Part shown: piece by piece, positions 22,057-32,144 of the stretch
How positions within the stretch are numbered: the first letter of the stretch is position 1
Layout: each line of letters begins with the position of its first letter
Assembly: GCF_009389715.1 (NCBI RefSeq)
Contig: NC_052396.1
Location: 18,346,631 to 18,410,630 of the forward strand
DNA length: 64,000 nt
Reading direction: 5' to 3'
Source of the DNA: Phoenix dactylifera
Taxonomy: Eukaryota; Streptophyta; Magnoliopsida; Arecales; Arecaceae
Notes under the pieces: generated by a model
Databases searched by the model: none
What the model was told of the DNA's origin: nothing
Seen by the model: only the letters and a program-made list of their open reading frames with translations
Translations under genes and position numbers: made by a program

Positions 22057-22947
22057 ATGACATTAAAGAATACAATAGCTGATCTGAATAACGGCAAAAA
22101 ACCGGATGGTGACAATTACAATATATGACACCATAAGATCCAGTATGTTCTTAAGGAACAGCAAGTACTTGAATCCATTTATTTGAAAATAAATGATCTT
22201 GGTAAAGGGAGTAGTGCTCAGTATATAAGAGATCTGGAGGCTTATCAAGCATGGAAACAAAAGGATACTTTAGCTCATGGAATTTTAATAAACTCCATAA
22301 TTGATGATCTCATCTGTGGATGCGAGCAATTTCCAACTACTCATGATATGTGGATATATTTGAAAGATAAGTTTGGGGGAACCATCATGACCAAACTCCG
22401 ATAGCTGACTATAACATTTGACACATACAAAAAACGTCTCAATTATACAATTAAACAACATCTAAGAGAGATAGCTAATATGATTAGGGAGTTAAAATCA
22501 GTTGGTCATATTCTCACGGATGAGCAACAAGTACAAGCTTTAATTAGGTCTCTTTCCGATAATTGGAAACATATGAAGATAAATCTAACCCATAATGATA
22601 GTATAAAGGCCTTTGTTGATACTACCCACTATATTGAGCTAGAAGATGAGCGACTTGGAACAGTAAGGGCTTCTAGTCTTGCATATATGGCTGAAAATGG
22701 CGCGCAGGGAGCTTCGGGCTCCAAGCATAGGCGTGGCTGGAATAGAGGCAAAAAGGGGAAGCAGATTGGAAGAGAACCCAAAAGGAACAAAACTAATCAC
22801 CATAAAGGTGACAGGCATTATGGCAAAAAGAGAGACAAGACCAAAATGAGGTATTACCATTGCCAAAAGTTAGGCCACTTTGTTCGTGAGTGCAACGAGT
22901 TGAAGAAGGTAACACCATTAAACTTTGCTTCTCATTGTGTTGCTTAG
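22057..22947 (+). pseudogene. Copia gag with two in-frame stops
   Basis: The frame of 297 codons starts at ATG 22057 and is interrupted by a TGA (codon about 24) and a TAG (codon about 116), with no frameshift. It has the copia Gag layout: central helices (EQQVQALIRSLSDNWKHM), a basic Lys/Arg/Gly linker and one zinc knuckle (YYHCQKLGHFVREC) near residues 267-280. The first knuckle cysteine is replaced by tyrosine. Pol is missing after the knuckle. The conserved frame suggests decay by point mutation after a long non-autonomous life. Confidence 0.85.
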
Positions 22948-22989
22948 TGCTATGGGATCGTGTCAAGCCCATCATATGCGAGTTGGAGA

Positions 22990-23349
22990 TATTGGTTTGG
23001 AGTCGGATCGATCCACCCATGATGGGTCGATCAGATCCATTTTATTTGAAGAAAAATAACCCTTCAAAATATCTGTAACTGCCAAAGGCAGTTATTTTTT
23101 GCCTCTATATATATAGGCAGTCGCAAAATAAAAAAAGGGGAAGAATAATGTATAAAGAAAACCAAAAGCAGAGTGATCTTTCTCCATATTTTCTAGGCAA
23201 AAGAAGTTCTTGAGTTGTGATCAACAAGCATTTTTCAATTCTGTAATTACATTTACGACTTGTGATTCGACCGAAAGGTGATGATACAACCCGATCTACA
23301 AGAAGTAAGTTTATTTCTATCCGTTTTGATTATGATAAATTTTCCTACA
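22990..23349 (+). repeat. 3' LTR of the gag-only copia element
   Basis: Begins TATTGG (a mutated TG terminus) and ends CCTACA, followed by the GCCAT target duplication. It is about 70 bp longer than the left LTR through a block at about 23163-23230 missing there. Confidence 0.82.
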
Positions 23350-23354
23350 GCCAT

Positions 23355-25730
23355 CTCATCATGCAATGTACATGCCTCATGCAGCATCATCTTCAAGCCA
23401 ATTTATATGTTACCATCAATTATAGTAACAATACCTAACCATCCCATATTTTGTTTGTCATGAAAGTAGAACACAAGTTGGGCAACGAGTGCAAATAGAA
23501 ACACAAGCTTGATCTCCCAAAAAATGCATCACCAACTAGTTCTAAGTTCCAACACTAGTCTTGCAGAGAAAACTATCATTTCTTGTACTTGACTGCAAAA
23601 ATGCATCAAAAACTGATTCCCTTACCCATTTCCATGTTTGCTTACGTCGAACTGATAGTATGAGGGTAAATGCATTTTTTATAAGCTATCATTAGCTTAG
23701 CAATTGTTCCTATAGTACTTCGCTGTCCTGTTTATACATATTTCTAATTCTATATTTTCGATAAATTTAATAGCAGGTATGTGAATCGCTTTTGTAACCA
23801 CCATAGTTCATTTCATATCCTTAAAAAATTGAATCCTATGAGCTTTCCAATCCTTTTCATTAGCGACAGATGGAGATAAATAAAAAGGAATAAGATAAGG
23901 AAGAATAGAACAGATAGATACCAAATCCACCATTAAAGAAAACACTTTACCGAGAAAATCTCACATGATGGTGTCATTGCTATGACCAACATGTAAAGCA
24001 ATAGAAACAAAACTAAACAAAACCATACGATATCAAAAGGAACTGCAAAAGATAAATGATAACTCTAATACCTTTAAACAGAATGATGACAGGCTTGAAA
24101 AGATAGATGTCCAAGTGAACCAAGATGACACTATTTCCTTTAAAACAGTTTCAATCCATTACTTCCCTAATAACTGAGAATGTCAATTCCCCTGCTTATC
24201 ATCTCCTAGTCCTCTTTGATAATTTGTTGTCTCCACATTGACTGTCTAACATCCTTTCTCACATTTAATACTTACTGGGTCACAAATATTAGATCAAGAC
24301 AACCTTAAGATCCATCATCCTCATGCTAATTGGCACAAATTATTGGAGCAGACGTTGCCTGCAAGGTGTACTAGACAGTTTTCCCATGACCTCCTCCTGA
24401 TTAAAATTTTCACTAAAGTGCACTTGTGTTCCATGGTATTGGAACTGTGAAAGATCCAACTTGAGTCTGTTGCTATAACTACTAGCACATTAATCTTGAA
24501 TAGTTGGATTCACATAGCAACTTAGACAAGGTAGATATCGTGCTACACATTGCTTGATCACAGTTTAAACAAGCTCCTAAATTGGAGACACAAGGGACAG
24601 TCAACAATAATAGTGATATCAGCAAGATTCATTCTAATCACGCATACATGGCAAACAATTGGACAGTAAAAGAAAAGCCCTAGTACCATATTATTATTAT
24701 TCAGCTGTATCTTAAAATTTACTGATACTCAAACCAGCCTAAGGTTAATGGACCAGGTCAGACCCAAGCCCAAATATAGTCCAGGTTTTAAAAGTTCATC
24801 ACAATCTTGACCTAGATTGAAATTGGCCAGGATTTCAACTCCGGGCCTGCACAAAAATCATTTAGGGCTCGTTTGGATGATTGAACTGAAAATCCTATGG
24901 AATTCGTAGGTTGGGCTAGTATAACCAGCAAAATCATAGGATTATAGGCTAGGCTAGACCAGGACTATATATTTAAAAAATATCTAAAAGTAGCTTTGGA
25001 GTGGGCTGGATCGAATCCTATAAGGAGAGAAAAAAAAGGCCTGCCCACTCTAAAGCTATTCTTAGTATTTAAAAATATGGGCCTACCCTAATCTATAATT
25101 ATATGTAATACCTATTAACTATCCATGATGAGTGGCCTTCATTGCTAACTATTCCCTCAAATCTAACACGTCTCTCATGATCTTAATTTAGGATTGAGTT
25201 TGGATGGCTACTATTTCTAACTAAATTTAGCAGCTATGATTGGTTTTTTAATAAAAATTATTATTTTTTTTAGTATAGCAGCAGTTTATACAGCTCGTAT
25301 TAAAGTACAGCGAGCCGGTCCAAGAAAATAATAATAATAATTTTACTTTAGATAAGATATAAGATAAAACCAAGTTGGGTACTAATCCTAAAAATGATGT
25401 CATAATCAGCAGAAATATAATTTTAATTTTACTGTTCTTAAGGGGTTATGTTCCATGCCAGCGCTACATTGGGCGCGTTAAGATGTAGCGGCCATTGTAC
25501 GGCGGCCGTTAGAGCCATCCTTGGAAGGCAGTTACAACGGAATAACGAGAGGCTTTTTATTAGGCAGTGAAAGAAATGGGTACGGATGGCTGCCTACGCG
25601 GCCCATCACTCAACATACGCTCTTTAACCAGGGGGGAGGAAGCTGGCACTCCGCGAGCTAGAAAAAAGGTATGTTTACACCCGGTAACCGGACACAGCCG
25701 AAGAAAGAAAGAAAGAAAGAAAGGGGATAC
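23355..25730. other. AT-rich interval, no gene
   Basis: No coding exon, RNA gene or complete transposon is seen. I looked specifically on the minus strand for methyltransferase exon motifs (motif I, SGEHMPDK, VTWCHRD) and found none. A GGGCTCGTTTGG motif at about 24868 resembles a transposon end but has no partner. An (AAAG)n run at about 25700-25724 lies just inside the exon 1a intron. Confidence 0.5.
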
Positions 25731-26061
25731 CTGGAACGGCGGCGAAGCGGAGCGCCTCCTCCACCATCCTGTGGCCCGTGATCGTCGCCGGAGCTCCGGC
25801 GTCGTAGAAGCCGTGGTGCATGTGGTCCCCCCAAATGCTCTCCCACAGACCCGACGACTCGTCATAGAACTCCGCGATCCCCTTCCCCAGCTCGCCGGAC
25901 GCCGTCGTCATCGCCGCCGTGGCCGCCACTAGCCGGCGAGATCGGGCCGACGGCAGGAGTCGGGAGGGCGTCGCCGTCCTCCCGCCGAGCCGGCTGCGGC
26001 TGGGGAGGGAGAACCGGAGTCGATGGGGCGGTGGCTCGCAGGTGCGGAGGAGAGAGGTCAT
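25731..26061 (-). CDS. VTE4-like: Tocopherol methyltransferase first exon 1a with transit-like N-terminus
   Basis: The frame starts at ATG 26061 and ends at a donor (CCAG/GTATCC) after 110 codons plus one base. Residues 1-50 are rich in Ser/Arg/Ala with few acids, as in plastid transit peptides. GIAEFYDESSGLWESIWGDH (about 61-80) is the VTE4 domain start. It ends in phase 1, as does exon 1b at 15257. Joined to exons 2-6 at 10.0-12.0 kb it would give 338 residues, close to typical VTE4 length. Compared with exon 1b it lacks five residues between GHR and MVEEAL. No exons 2-6 are visible between it and exon 1b, so it is either an alternative first exon with a 13.7-kb intron or a truncated duplicate. 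Confidence 0.8.
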
Positions 26062-26121
26062 TGGTTGGGGTTCTCTTTTGGAGTAGTGAAAACGAGGGGC
26101 GGGAGCTTTGCCTTGGTGTCC

Positions 26122-26128
26122 TTTTATA
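26122..26128 (-). promoter_or_regulatory. TATA box of exon 1a
   Basis: TATAAAA on the minus strand, 61-69 bp upstream of the ATG at 26061, leaving a leader of about 35 nt. Exon 1a therefore appears to have its own core promoter. Confidence 0.6.
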
Positions 26129-26499
26129 AGCCACTTTTTTTTGCCCTTTTTTGAGCAACTTATTAATGACCATTCCATTCCGTACCACAAATACATGAAA
26201 CAGTTTTATTTGGAAAGTGGGAGCAAAGTTGAGTGCCTACATATATGATGGGCTTTCAAATGACATGTTAATTGAGCAAAATATATGCAGCCATTAATTG
26301 ATTTTTTAATGTTTTTATTAGAATTAAATTATATTTTTGAGTTCGAAATTTCCATGCTGGAGCAAAAAAAATTGCAATGACTTGGGCAAATAATTTCATG
26401 TTATTGGTTATACTGCTTATATATTAATGTCCAATCTAATGATTAATGAAATCCATCACAATATATAATTATGATCTGTACAGGATTAATTTAAGCAAA

Positions 26500-26502
<3 letters not shown>

Positions 26503-26557
<55 letters not shown>
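26503..26557. repeat. (CT)n microsatellite
   Basis: A perfect dinucleotide run of about 27 units, about 440 bp upstream of the exon 1a ATG. Confidence 0.97.
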
Positions 26558-26558
<1 letters not shown>

Positions 26559-27264
26559 ATTTTTTTAAGAGAGAGGAAGTGAAAACTCCATATTATAATC
26601 ACCCGTATCAAATAATTGGAGATGCATGATTGGAACTCGGGTTTCTTCGCTTATTAGACAAAAGGATATGATTTTCGGGACAGTGCCCAATTCACTGTTG
26701 CTGTAACAGCCAAGATTTGGAGATATTGTTATTTTTGAGTAATAATTACAATTTTTTGAGTACTGTAAAATTATTATTATTATTTGTTGCTAGAGAAGTA
26801 GATTTTTTTATATTTTCATAAAATTTAGCAAAAAAATTACATATATTCTCTCAATTTTATTTGGTATTTTTTGAGTTTAAAAAAAATTAAAATGATCTTC
26901 GAAGTTGTTACTAAGATTAACTATGGGACAGAAGAAAAAAAATCCCTCCAAAAAATTGAGGAATCTTGGTGTTTCGGTTTACTTTAACGCTTGATAGGAG
27001 GCTAGTATGCAACTTTTTTGGTGGGTAAATACAATTTCGGGTTAGGAGCCGAATTTTTCGTTTTAAGATTCTCAATCTATATCTTAGTACTTGAAGGTTA
27101 ACATCCTTTCACAACTTTCCATTCTGCCTGCTAGGGGAAGAGTTTGACATATGAAGTTTCCATGCGCTTTCTAGGTCGATCACGTAACTAAATTTGAATA
27201 GTCAGCTCGCGACTAGATGGCAAGCTTTTATATGTCGGTTTGCTTCGTCGCCTCAAATCAGTTT
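26558..27264. other. AT-rich interval, no gene
   Basis: Only homopolymer-rich noncoding sequence is seen between the microsatellite and the U2 region. Confidence 0.5.
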
Positions 27265-27656
27265 TGAGATGCATCAAATTTAATAGACTTCATATCACAT
27301 GGGACAAGCCATGGGATCACCTCCAAGCTCTAACTTACCTTAAAGCTCTAAATTGCAACCAGACATTTGATCCTCTAACTTATAGTTCAAATAGGTCTCC
27401 GAATCACCTTTAAGCTCGGAGCAGCCAATTCTACTTGATCAAGTTCCCAATCATCTCGAGCCAACTTGAAATTCCCCACTGAGTTCAAGTCGGCCACAAT
27501 GGCATGGTTGCCTCTTGTCATAAATCTTTTTCTTCGGAACACATTGATTAGCGATGGAAAACCAATCAGAACTACAAAGTCAAAACCAATAAAAATGCAA
27601 AGAGATGCTCCTCCTTAAGCTATCCCAGGAAACAAAGTTTAAGACTAAGGTTTGGT

Positions 27657-27852
27657 AGGGGTGCGCCGGGCCCGCGCAGTAGTGCAACGCATGGGCGACG
27701 CTCGAGGGCCCCGATGGCAAGCCCCCGTGATGGGCCCTCCCCCACAAAAAATTAATTTAATATCATGGTGGGCCGATGGCCCACGTATCAGATATTAAAC
27801 TGATAAGAACAGATACTACACTTGATCTTAGCCAAAAGGCCGAGAAAGGTAT
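27657..27852 (-). ncRNA. U2: U2 spliceosomal snRNA, copy 1
   Basis: On the minus strand the gene starts ATACCTTTCTCGGCCTTTTG, the plant U2 5' end. It contains the branch-site recognition sequence (GTGTAGTATC), the stem IIa region and an Sm-like AATTTTTTG, and ends near CGCACCCCT. Length is about 196 nt, the plant U2 size. The RNA base-pairs with the intron branch point in the spliceosome. The 3' end is set by homology among the three copies and may be off by a few bases. Confidence 0.95.
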
Positions 27853-27876
27853 GACTTCAAAAGAGGCTTCGACCTT

Positions 27877-27928
27877 CTTTTATTGCAACAGTGGCCCCTC
27901 CCAATAGGTTCCACTTCCGATGTGGGAC
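27877..27928 (-). promoter_or_regulatory. USE and TATA-like box of U2 copy 1
   Basis: GTCCCACATCG (27918-27928), the plant snRNA upstream sequence element, lies about 70 bp upstream. AATAAAAG (27877-27884) lies at about -25 to -32. This spacing of about four helical turns is typical of RNA polymerase II snRNA genes in plants. Confidence 0.88.
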
Positions 27929-27929
27929 T

Positions 27930-28175
27930 AAATATTAACAAGGAGATCTGAATTTAACCCGTTCATATATCTTCCTCCCATATTTTTGATATGCTGCAAC
28001 ACAAATTGCCTCAATGGCAAATTCTAATAGGCCAAGATAGAATTTTTGCACAGCTAACAAAAATTTGCCACAGCCAAATGTTAAATTTTCTATGACAAAG
28101 GTGTTAATGGAAAGATCATTACTTGCTGTAAGATGGATAGCTACCATTTACACTGAGATGGAGAGCTCGAAGATA
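27930..28175 (+). repeat. U2-flanking duplicated segment, copy 1
   Basis: This matches 29890-30144 at high identity. It has a short frame beginning MTKVLMERSLLAVRWIATIY that stops after about 30 codons. The duplication sits immediately upstream of the U2 promoter in copies 1 and 2 only. Confidence 0.75.
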
Positions 28176-28555
28176 GTAGCCTAGCTATGACGTAAGCGAA
28201 TTGTCTATCGTTGCAGCCTATCTGATGTTCCCTCTGAAAATTAGTTCATTAACAGGGCCTACAATTATAGTAATCATCAGCTTGATGGTGCCGAGTCATA
28301 TTTCATCCAGAGCTGCCATGGATTTAAAAGACTTCAAATTAGATAGGTCAAGCGTATGATCACCTCAAAGCTCTAAGTTGCAACCAGGCATTTGATCCTC
28401 TATCTAGCAGTTCAAATAGACCTTTGAGCTCACAATAGCCAATTCTACTTGATTAAACTCCCCGTGAGCTCGAGCCAACTTGAAATGCCATACTAAGCTC
28501 AAGGCAGCCAAAATGCATGGTTGAATCTTGTCGAAAAGTCATTTTCTTCTTGTAT

Positions 28556-29616
28556 TAGATAAAAAAAAAATCTGAACTGTTTGGAAATTTTACAAAGAGG
28601 ATCCGACTAGTTCCTTGCGGACAGCAACAATCTCTTTGAATGATGCTTTTATTATTATTATTATTATTTTAAGTAATGCATATAATTTGAATTCTGGATT
28701 GAGGAGGTACCAAGCAACCGTGCTAGCAGTTGTTACATTGAATTTTTGGAGAGAGAATTTGAGACGGAACCTTGATAAAACTTCTTTCTTTCATCCCCTG
28801 TACCTACAAACCTTCTTTCTTTCATGAGCACTCTCTTATGGTTGATACAAATGTTGTTTCCTCTGTCACTGACAGTTATTGGGTTAGGAGGAAATTTTGT
28901 GAATGCCGTTGCAGAGGAAGCTGCTAAGTCCATTAAGGCGATTCCTCTATCCCAATATTGATGGAGCTGATAGATTTAGGACTAGAGATTGGGGTTGTAT
29001 CTTTCGTGCGAAAAAAAGATTCACCTTGCTTCATACCAATCCATCATTGCTTTATGACGGCTTTCAGAATACTTTAGATGTGTGGTGGGTGATCTTAGGG
29101 CTCGGTTGGTTCGTGGAAAAAAAATTTCACTAAAATATTTTTTTTTTGAAAAGATTCCTAAGAATATAGTGTCTAAAAATATAGTTTTAATATATTTGGT
29201 TAATCACGAGGAAATGATATATTTAAAAGTGATTTATATTTAGTTGACTATTTACTTTATCAGAAAAATTGTATGAAATAAAGAAAAAAACTTTACCTAG
29301 GCTTAAAGATTTTTTTGAAAAAAAAAATCTTAATTTTCAATAGGTGGAAAAATAGCTATAAGGTGGTCGGCCTATTTTCGATAATCTCTGCTTCCTTTGA
29401 TCCCCTCCTCTGCTTCCTTTGATCCTCCTCTGCTTCCTTTGATCCCCTCCTGGATCAATCGCTCTCCAATGATTTTTCTTCTACCACACATGGTTGCCTC
29501 TACTAGGCCTTAAGAGTCGACCACCCTACAAGGAGTCAGATTGCGACCACGCAGGCTGAAACCCCGCTACGAAATGAGGTGAAGAAAATGAACAAAATTT
29601 AGAGCTCAGACTTGGT
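28556..29616. other. Interval between U2 copies 1 and 2
   Basis: No recognised gene is present. It includes an (ATT)n run at about 28648-28669 and three tandem units of about 22 bp (TCTGCTTCCTTTGATCC core, 29387-29452). A short frame at 28903-29133 has no identifiable domain. Confidence 0.5.
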
Positions 29617-29812
29617 AGGGGTGCGCCAGGCCCGTGCAGTAGTGCAACGCATGGGCGACGCTCGAGGGCCCCGATGGCAAGCCACCGTGGTGGGCCCTCC
29701 CCCACAAAAAATTAATTTAATATCGTGGTGGGCCGATGGCCCACGTATCAGATATTAAACTGATAAGAACAGATACTACACTTGATCTTAGCCAAAAGGC
29801 CGAGAAAGGTAT
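29617..29812 (-). ncRNA. U2: U2 spliceosomal snRNA, copy 2
   Basis: 196 nt, almost identical to copies 1 and 3 through the first 100 nt and the Sm site. Differences fall in the 3' half (for example GGCACGGGCC versus GCGCGGGCC near the 3' stem). Confidence 0.95.
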
Positions 29813-29837
29813 GATTTGTAAAGGGGGCTTTGACCTG

Positions 29838-29889
29838 CTTTTATAGCAACAGTGGCTCCTTCCAATAGCTTTCAGTTCCGATGTGGGAC
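29838..29889 (-). promoter_or_regulatory. USE and TATA box of U2 copy 2
   Basis: GTCCCACATCG at 29879-29889 and CTATAAAAG at 29838-29846, at the same spacing as the other copies. This TATA box is closest to consensus of the three. Confidence 0.88.
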
Positions 29890-30253
29890 TAAATGTTATT
29901 AAGGAGTTTTGAATTTAACCCTTTTCTTTCCGTTCCTCCCATATTTTTGATATGCTGCAAAACAAATTGCGTCGATGGCAAATTCTAATAGGCCAAGATA
30001 GAATTTTTGCACAGCTAACAAAAATTTGCCACAGCCAAATGTTAAATTTTCTATGACAAAGGTGTTAATGGAAAAATCATTACTTACTGTAAGACAGATC
30101 GCTACCATTTACACTGAGATTGAGAGCTTGAAGATAGTAGCCACTCTGCGCAGGCCTCTCTTTGATTCATTACTTGAGAATTTGACAACCTTCTTGAAGC
30201 GAACTCGCAACCTGCCAATCTCTGCTTCAGTAACTTTGATGGATGCGGAGTAA
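29890..30253 (+). pseudogene. U2-flanking duplicated segment, copy 2, with longer open frame
   Basis: The frame 30026-30253 encodes 75 residues, including LMEKSLLTVRQIATIYTEIE and SLLENLTTFLKRTR, and continues beyond the point where copy 1 has a stop. Upstream the same frame has a stop within otherwise coding-like sequence. It looks like a fragment of a helical protein gene of unknown identity, probably broken. Confidence 0.4.
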
Positions 30254-30351
30254 TCCTTTGATCCCGGGTTCACCGACGCCCAATAACCGGCCCACGAAGG
30301 CTGAAATCCATAAAAGAAATCAGCATAGAATATTTAAAGATTAGATTTGGT

Positions 30352-30547
30352 AGGGGTGCGCCAGGCCCGTGCAGCAGTGCAACGCATGGGCGACGCTCGA
30401 GGGCCCCGATGGCAAGCCACCGTGATGGGCCCTCCCCCACAAAAAATTAATTTAATATCATGGTGGGCCGATGGCCCACGTATCAGATATTAAACTGATA
30501 AGAACAGATACTACACTTGATCTTAGCCAAAAGGCCGAGAAAGGTAT
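30352..30547 (-). ncRNA. U2: U2 spliceosomal snRNA, copy 3
   Basis: 196 nt, same orientation as the other two copies, with intact 5' end, branch-site recognition sequence and Sm site. It lies 540 bp from copy 2. All three look expressible. Confidence 0.95.
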
Positions 30548-30571
30548 GCCTTCTAAAGAGGCTTCGACCTT

Positions 30572-30623
30572 CTTTTATTGCAACAGTGGCTCCTCCCAAT
30601 AGGTTCCACTTCCGATGTGGGAC
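30572..30623 (-). promoter_or_regulatory. USE and TATA-like box of U2 copy 3
   Basis: GTCCCACATCG at 30613-30623 and AATAAAAG at 30572-30579, as in copy 1. Confidence 0.88.
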
Positions 30624-31820
30624 AAAATATTCTCCTTCCTAATTTCGCCATCTCAAGTTTATCCCGAGGATTTTGTAGTTCGGCTCGGATTCAGGTCATT
30701 GGTTAAAGAATTCAGGATTAGGCCAAGAAAATTGTTGAAGGTTGTGAATTGGAGAAGTCAAGTTGGGTTGGATTAGTGGAGTGGGATCCATGGGCAGGTA
30801 TGAGTTGAAGAATTTGAACTAGATGTCAATCAAGATCAATTGTGAGTCAAGATTGCGAATATTAATTCTCTAACTTGAAAATTAACCTGACCCGTCGTGC
30901 TACTATAAACAACAAAATTGCTCGATTAAGGACTAAAGTTTTCTTTTTCTTTTTTTATTACAAGTCTATCAGACGATCCCCAGAGCTGGGGTGTTTGTGC
31001 GAGTCTCATTTCTCTAAATTAATTATTTTTCTTTTTGATGCTCGGATGCAACTTGGCAAGGGGTGAAAAATTAGAATTTAGATAAAAAAACAATGAAATT
31101 TAACAAAAGATGCGATAAATGTTGTGCAATTAGATAATAAACAAAAATAAAGAATTAAATGTTTCTAATATATTTAGATATTCCTTATATATAGATAAAT
31201 ATGAAAAAGTCAAAACAACAAAAAAATAATGGAAAATATCACTACCATTTTTTTTAAAAAAAATAGATGGGATTATCAATTTGTATTGCTGAAGATTTCT
31301 CAACTTTGACATATACCTTAGGTAAATCCGTTGCAAGACCCAGCAATACGTTTATGTATGGAGGCAAAAGTAATTTTGATTTCTTTTTGCCTGAAAATAT
31401 TCTATCTCCTAGATATGGTAGAGAATTGAGGATTCTACGGCCATTAAAATATCTCGAAAACTATAAAATAGTTTCAAATTTAATATATATGAATGTTAAG
31501 AAATTATGTCCGGTAACATTAGAGTTGGTTCCAAAGAGGAATGCTTATAAATGAGAAATTATAAATTTTGTTCCCAAATAGTTTCAAAAAAGTAAGATAG
31601 TGATAGTATAATGGAAGATTTCTTGAACAAGATGTTAAAAATTAATAAATAAATCATACAAATTCATGTATTGTTCAGCAACTCCCAATTAGTTTGTTTA
31701 TGTGACATTAACTTCGAGAAACACTAGCTAAAAAATCAATCAAAACATCTCAAGATCTAGCTCCATGGAATAACAAAATTCACCCAAATTAACTACATGG
31801 GATTTAAGCTTTATTTATAT
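30624..31820. other. Interval between U2 copy 3 and the TR-GAG element
   Basis: No recognisable gene. A 95-codon frame at 31267-31554 (+) shows no known motif, and its AT-rich codon use argues against coding. Confidence 0.45.
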
Positions 31821-31957
31821 TGTGAGGACCCGTGCGGGCGTGTGTTTAGTCCTACATCGGTTATTCGCTGGGTAGATCTTGGGTATTTATACATGATCAA
31901 GGAACCCAAATAGTAACTTCTGGCTAGCCATTTTGGGTGAGGTCCTGGGTTGTTACA
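31821..31957 (+). repeat. 5' LTR (137 bp) of the TR-GAG-like element
   Basis: Begins TGTGAGGACCCG and ends TTGTTACA. One difference from 35949-36085 (CCCAAAT versus CCGAAAT). Confidence 0.9.
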
Positions 31958-31959
31958 AA

Positions 31960-31971
31960 TGGTATCAGAGC
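31960..31971 (+). other. Primer-binding site of the TR-GAG-like element
   Basis: TGGTATCAGAGC, perfect tRNA-Met-type PBS two bases after the left LTR. Confidence 0.9.
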
Positions 31972-32144
31972 ATAATTGGATAAATTCTAAGATAAGAAAA
32001 TCTGACATGACATGAGTGTAGGTGGGTAGACACTAGGAACATTGGGACGTTAGTTTATGATGATTGTAACAACCATTCTATGTACTTGTAATGAACTGGT
32101 AAGCTTATTATTTGTATGCTGCTATCTGATAGACATAGATCAGG

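Larger units (their letters stand above)
17723..23349 (+). mobile_element. Ty1/copia-type element, gag only, with nested insertions
   Basis: The LTRs are 17723-18014 (292 bp) and 22990-23349 (360 bp), related but diverged. The left copy lacks a segment of about 70 bp. Both flanks carry the perfect 5-bp target duplication GCCAT (17718-17722 and 23350-23354). A PBS follows the left LTR, and a broken copia gag ends only about 40 bp before the right LTR, so protease, integrase, RT and RNase H are absent. The leader holds a hAT-type MITE (19068-19483) and a solo Sirevirus LTR (19614-21282), both younger than this element. It lies between the two methyltransferase first exons. Confidence 0.85.
27265..28555. 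repeat. Direct repeats flanking the first U2 gene
   Basis: Segments 27265-27545 and 28313-28555 are diverged direct repeats. They share blocks such as CATTTGATCCTCTA and AGCCAATTCTACTTGAT. They bracket the U2 gene at 27657-27852 and suggest either duplication or insertion of the U2 unit into an older repeat. Confidence 0.65.

Noticed and set aside
24860-25000. GGGCTCGTTTGG transposon-like terminus (also a similar motif near 29098)
   Set aside because: No matching inverted end or target duplication was found nearby.
27935-30108. Minus-strand frames of about 70 codons in both U2 flanks
   Set aside because: They read antisense to the shared plus-strand frame and run into the U2 promoter, with no known domain.
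31267-31554. 95-codon plus-strand frame
   Set aside because: No motif, AT-rich codon use and no splice or neighbour support.
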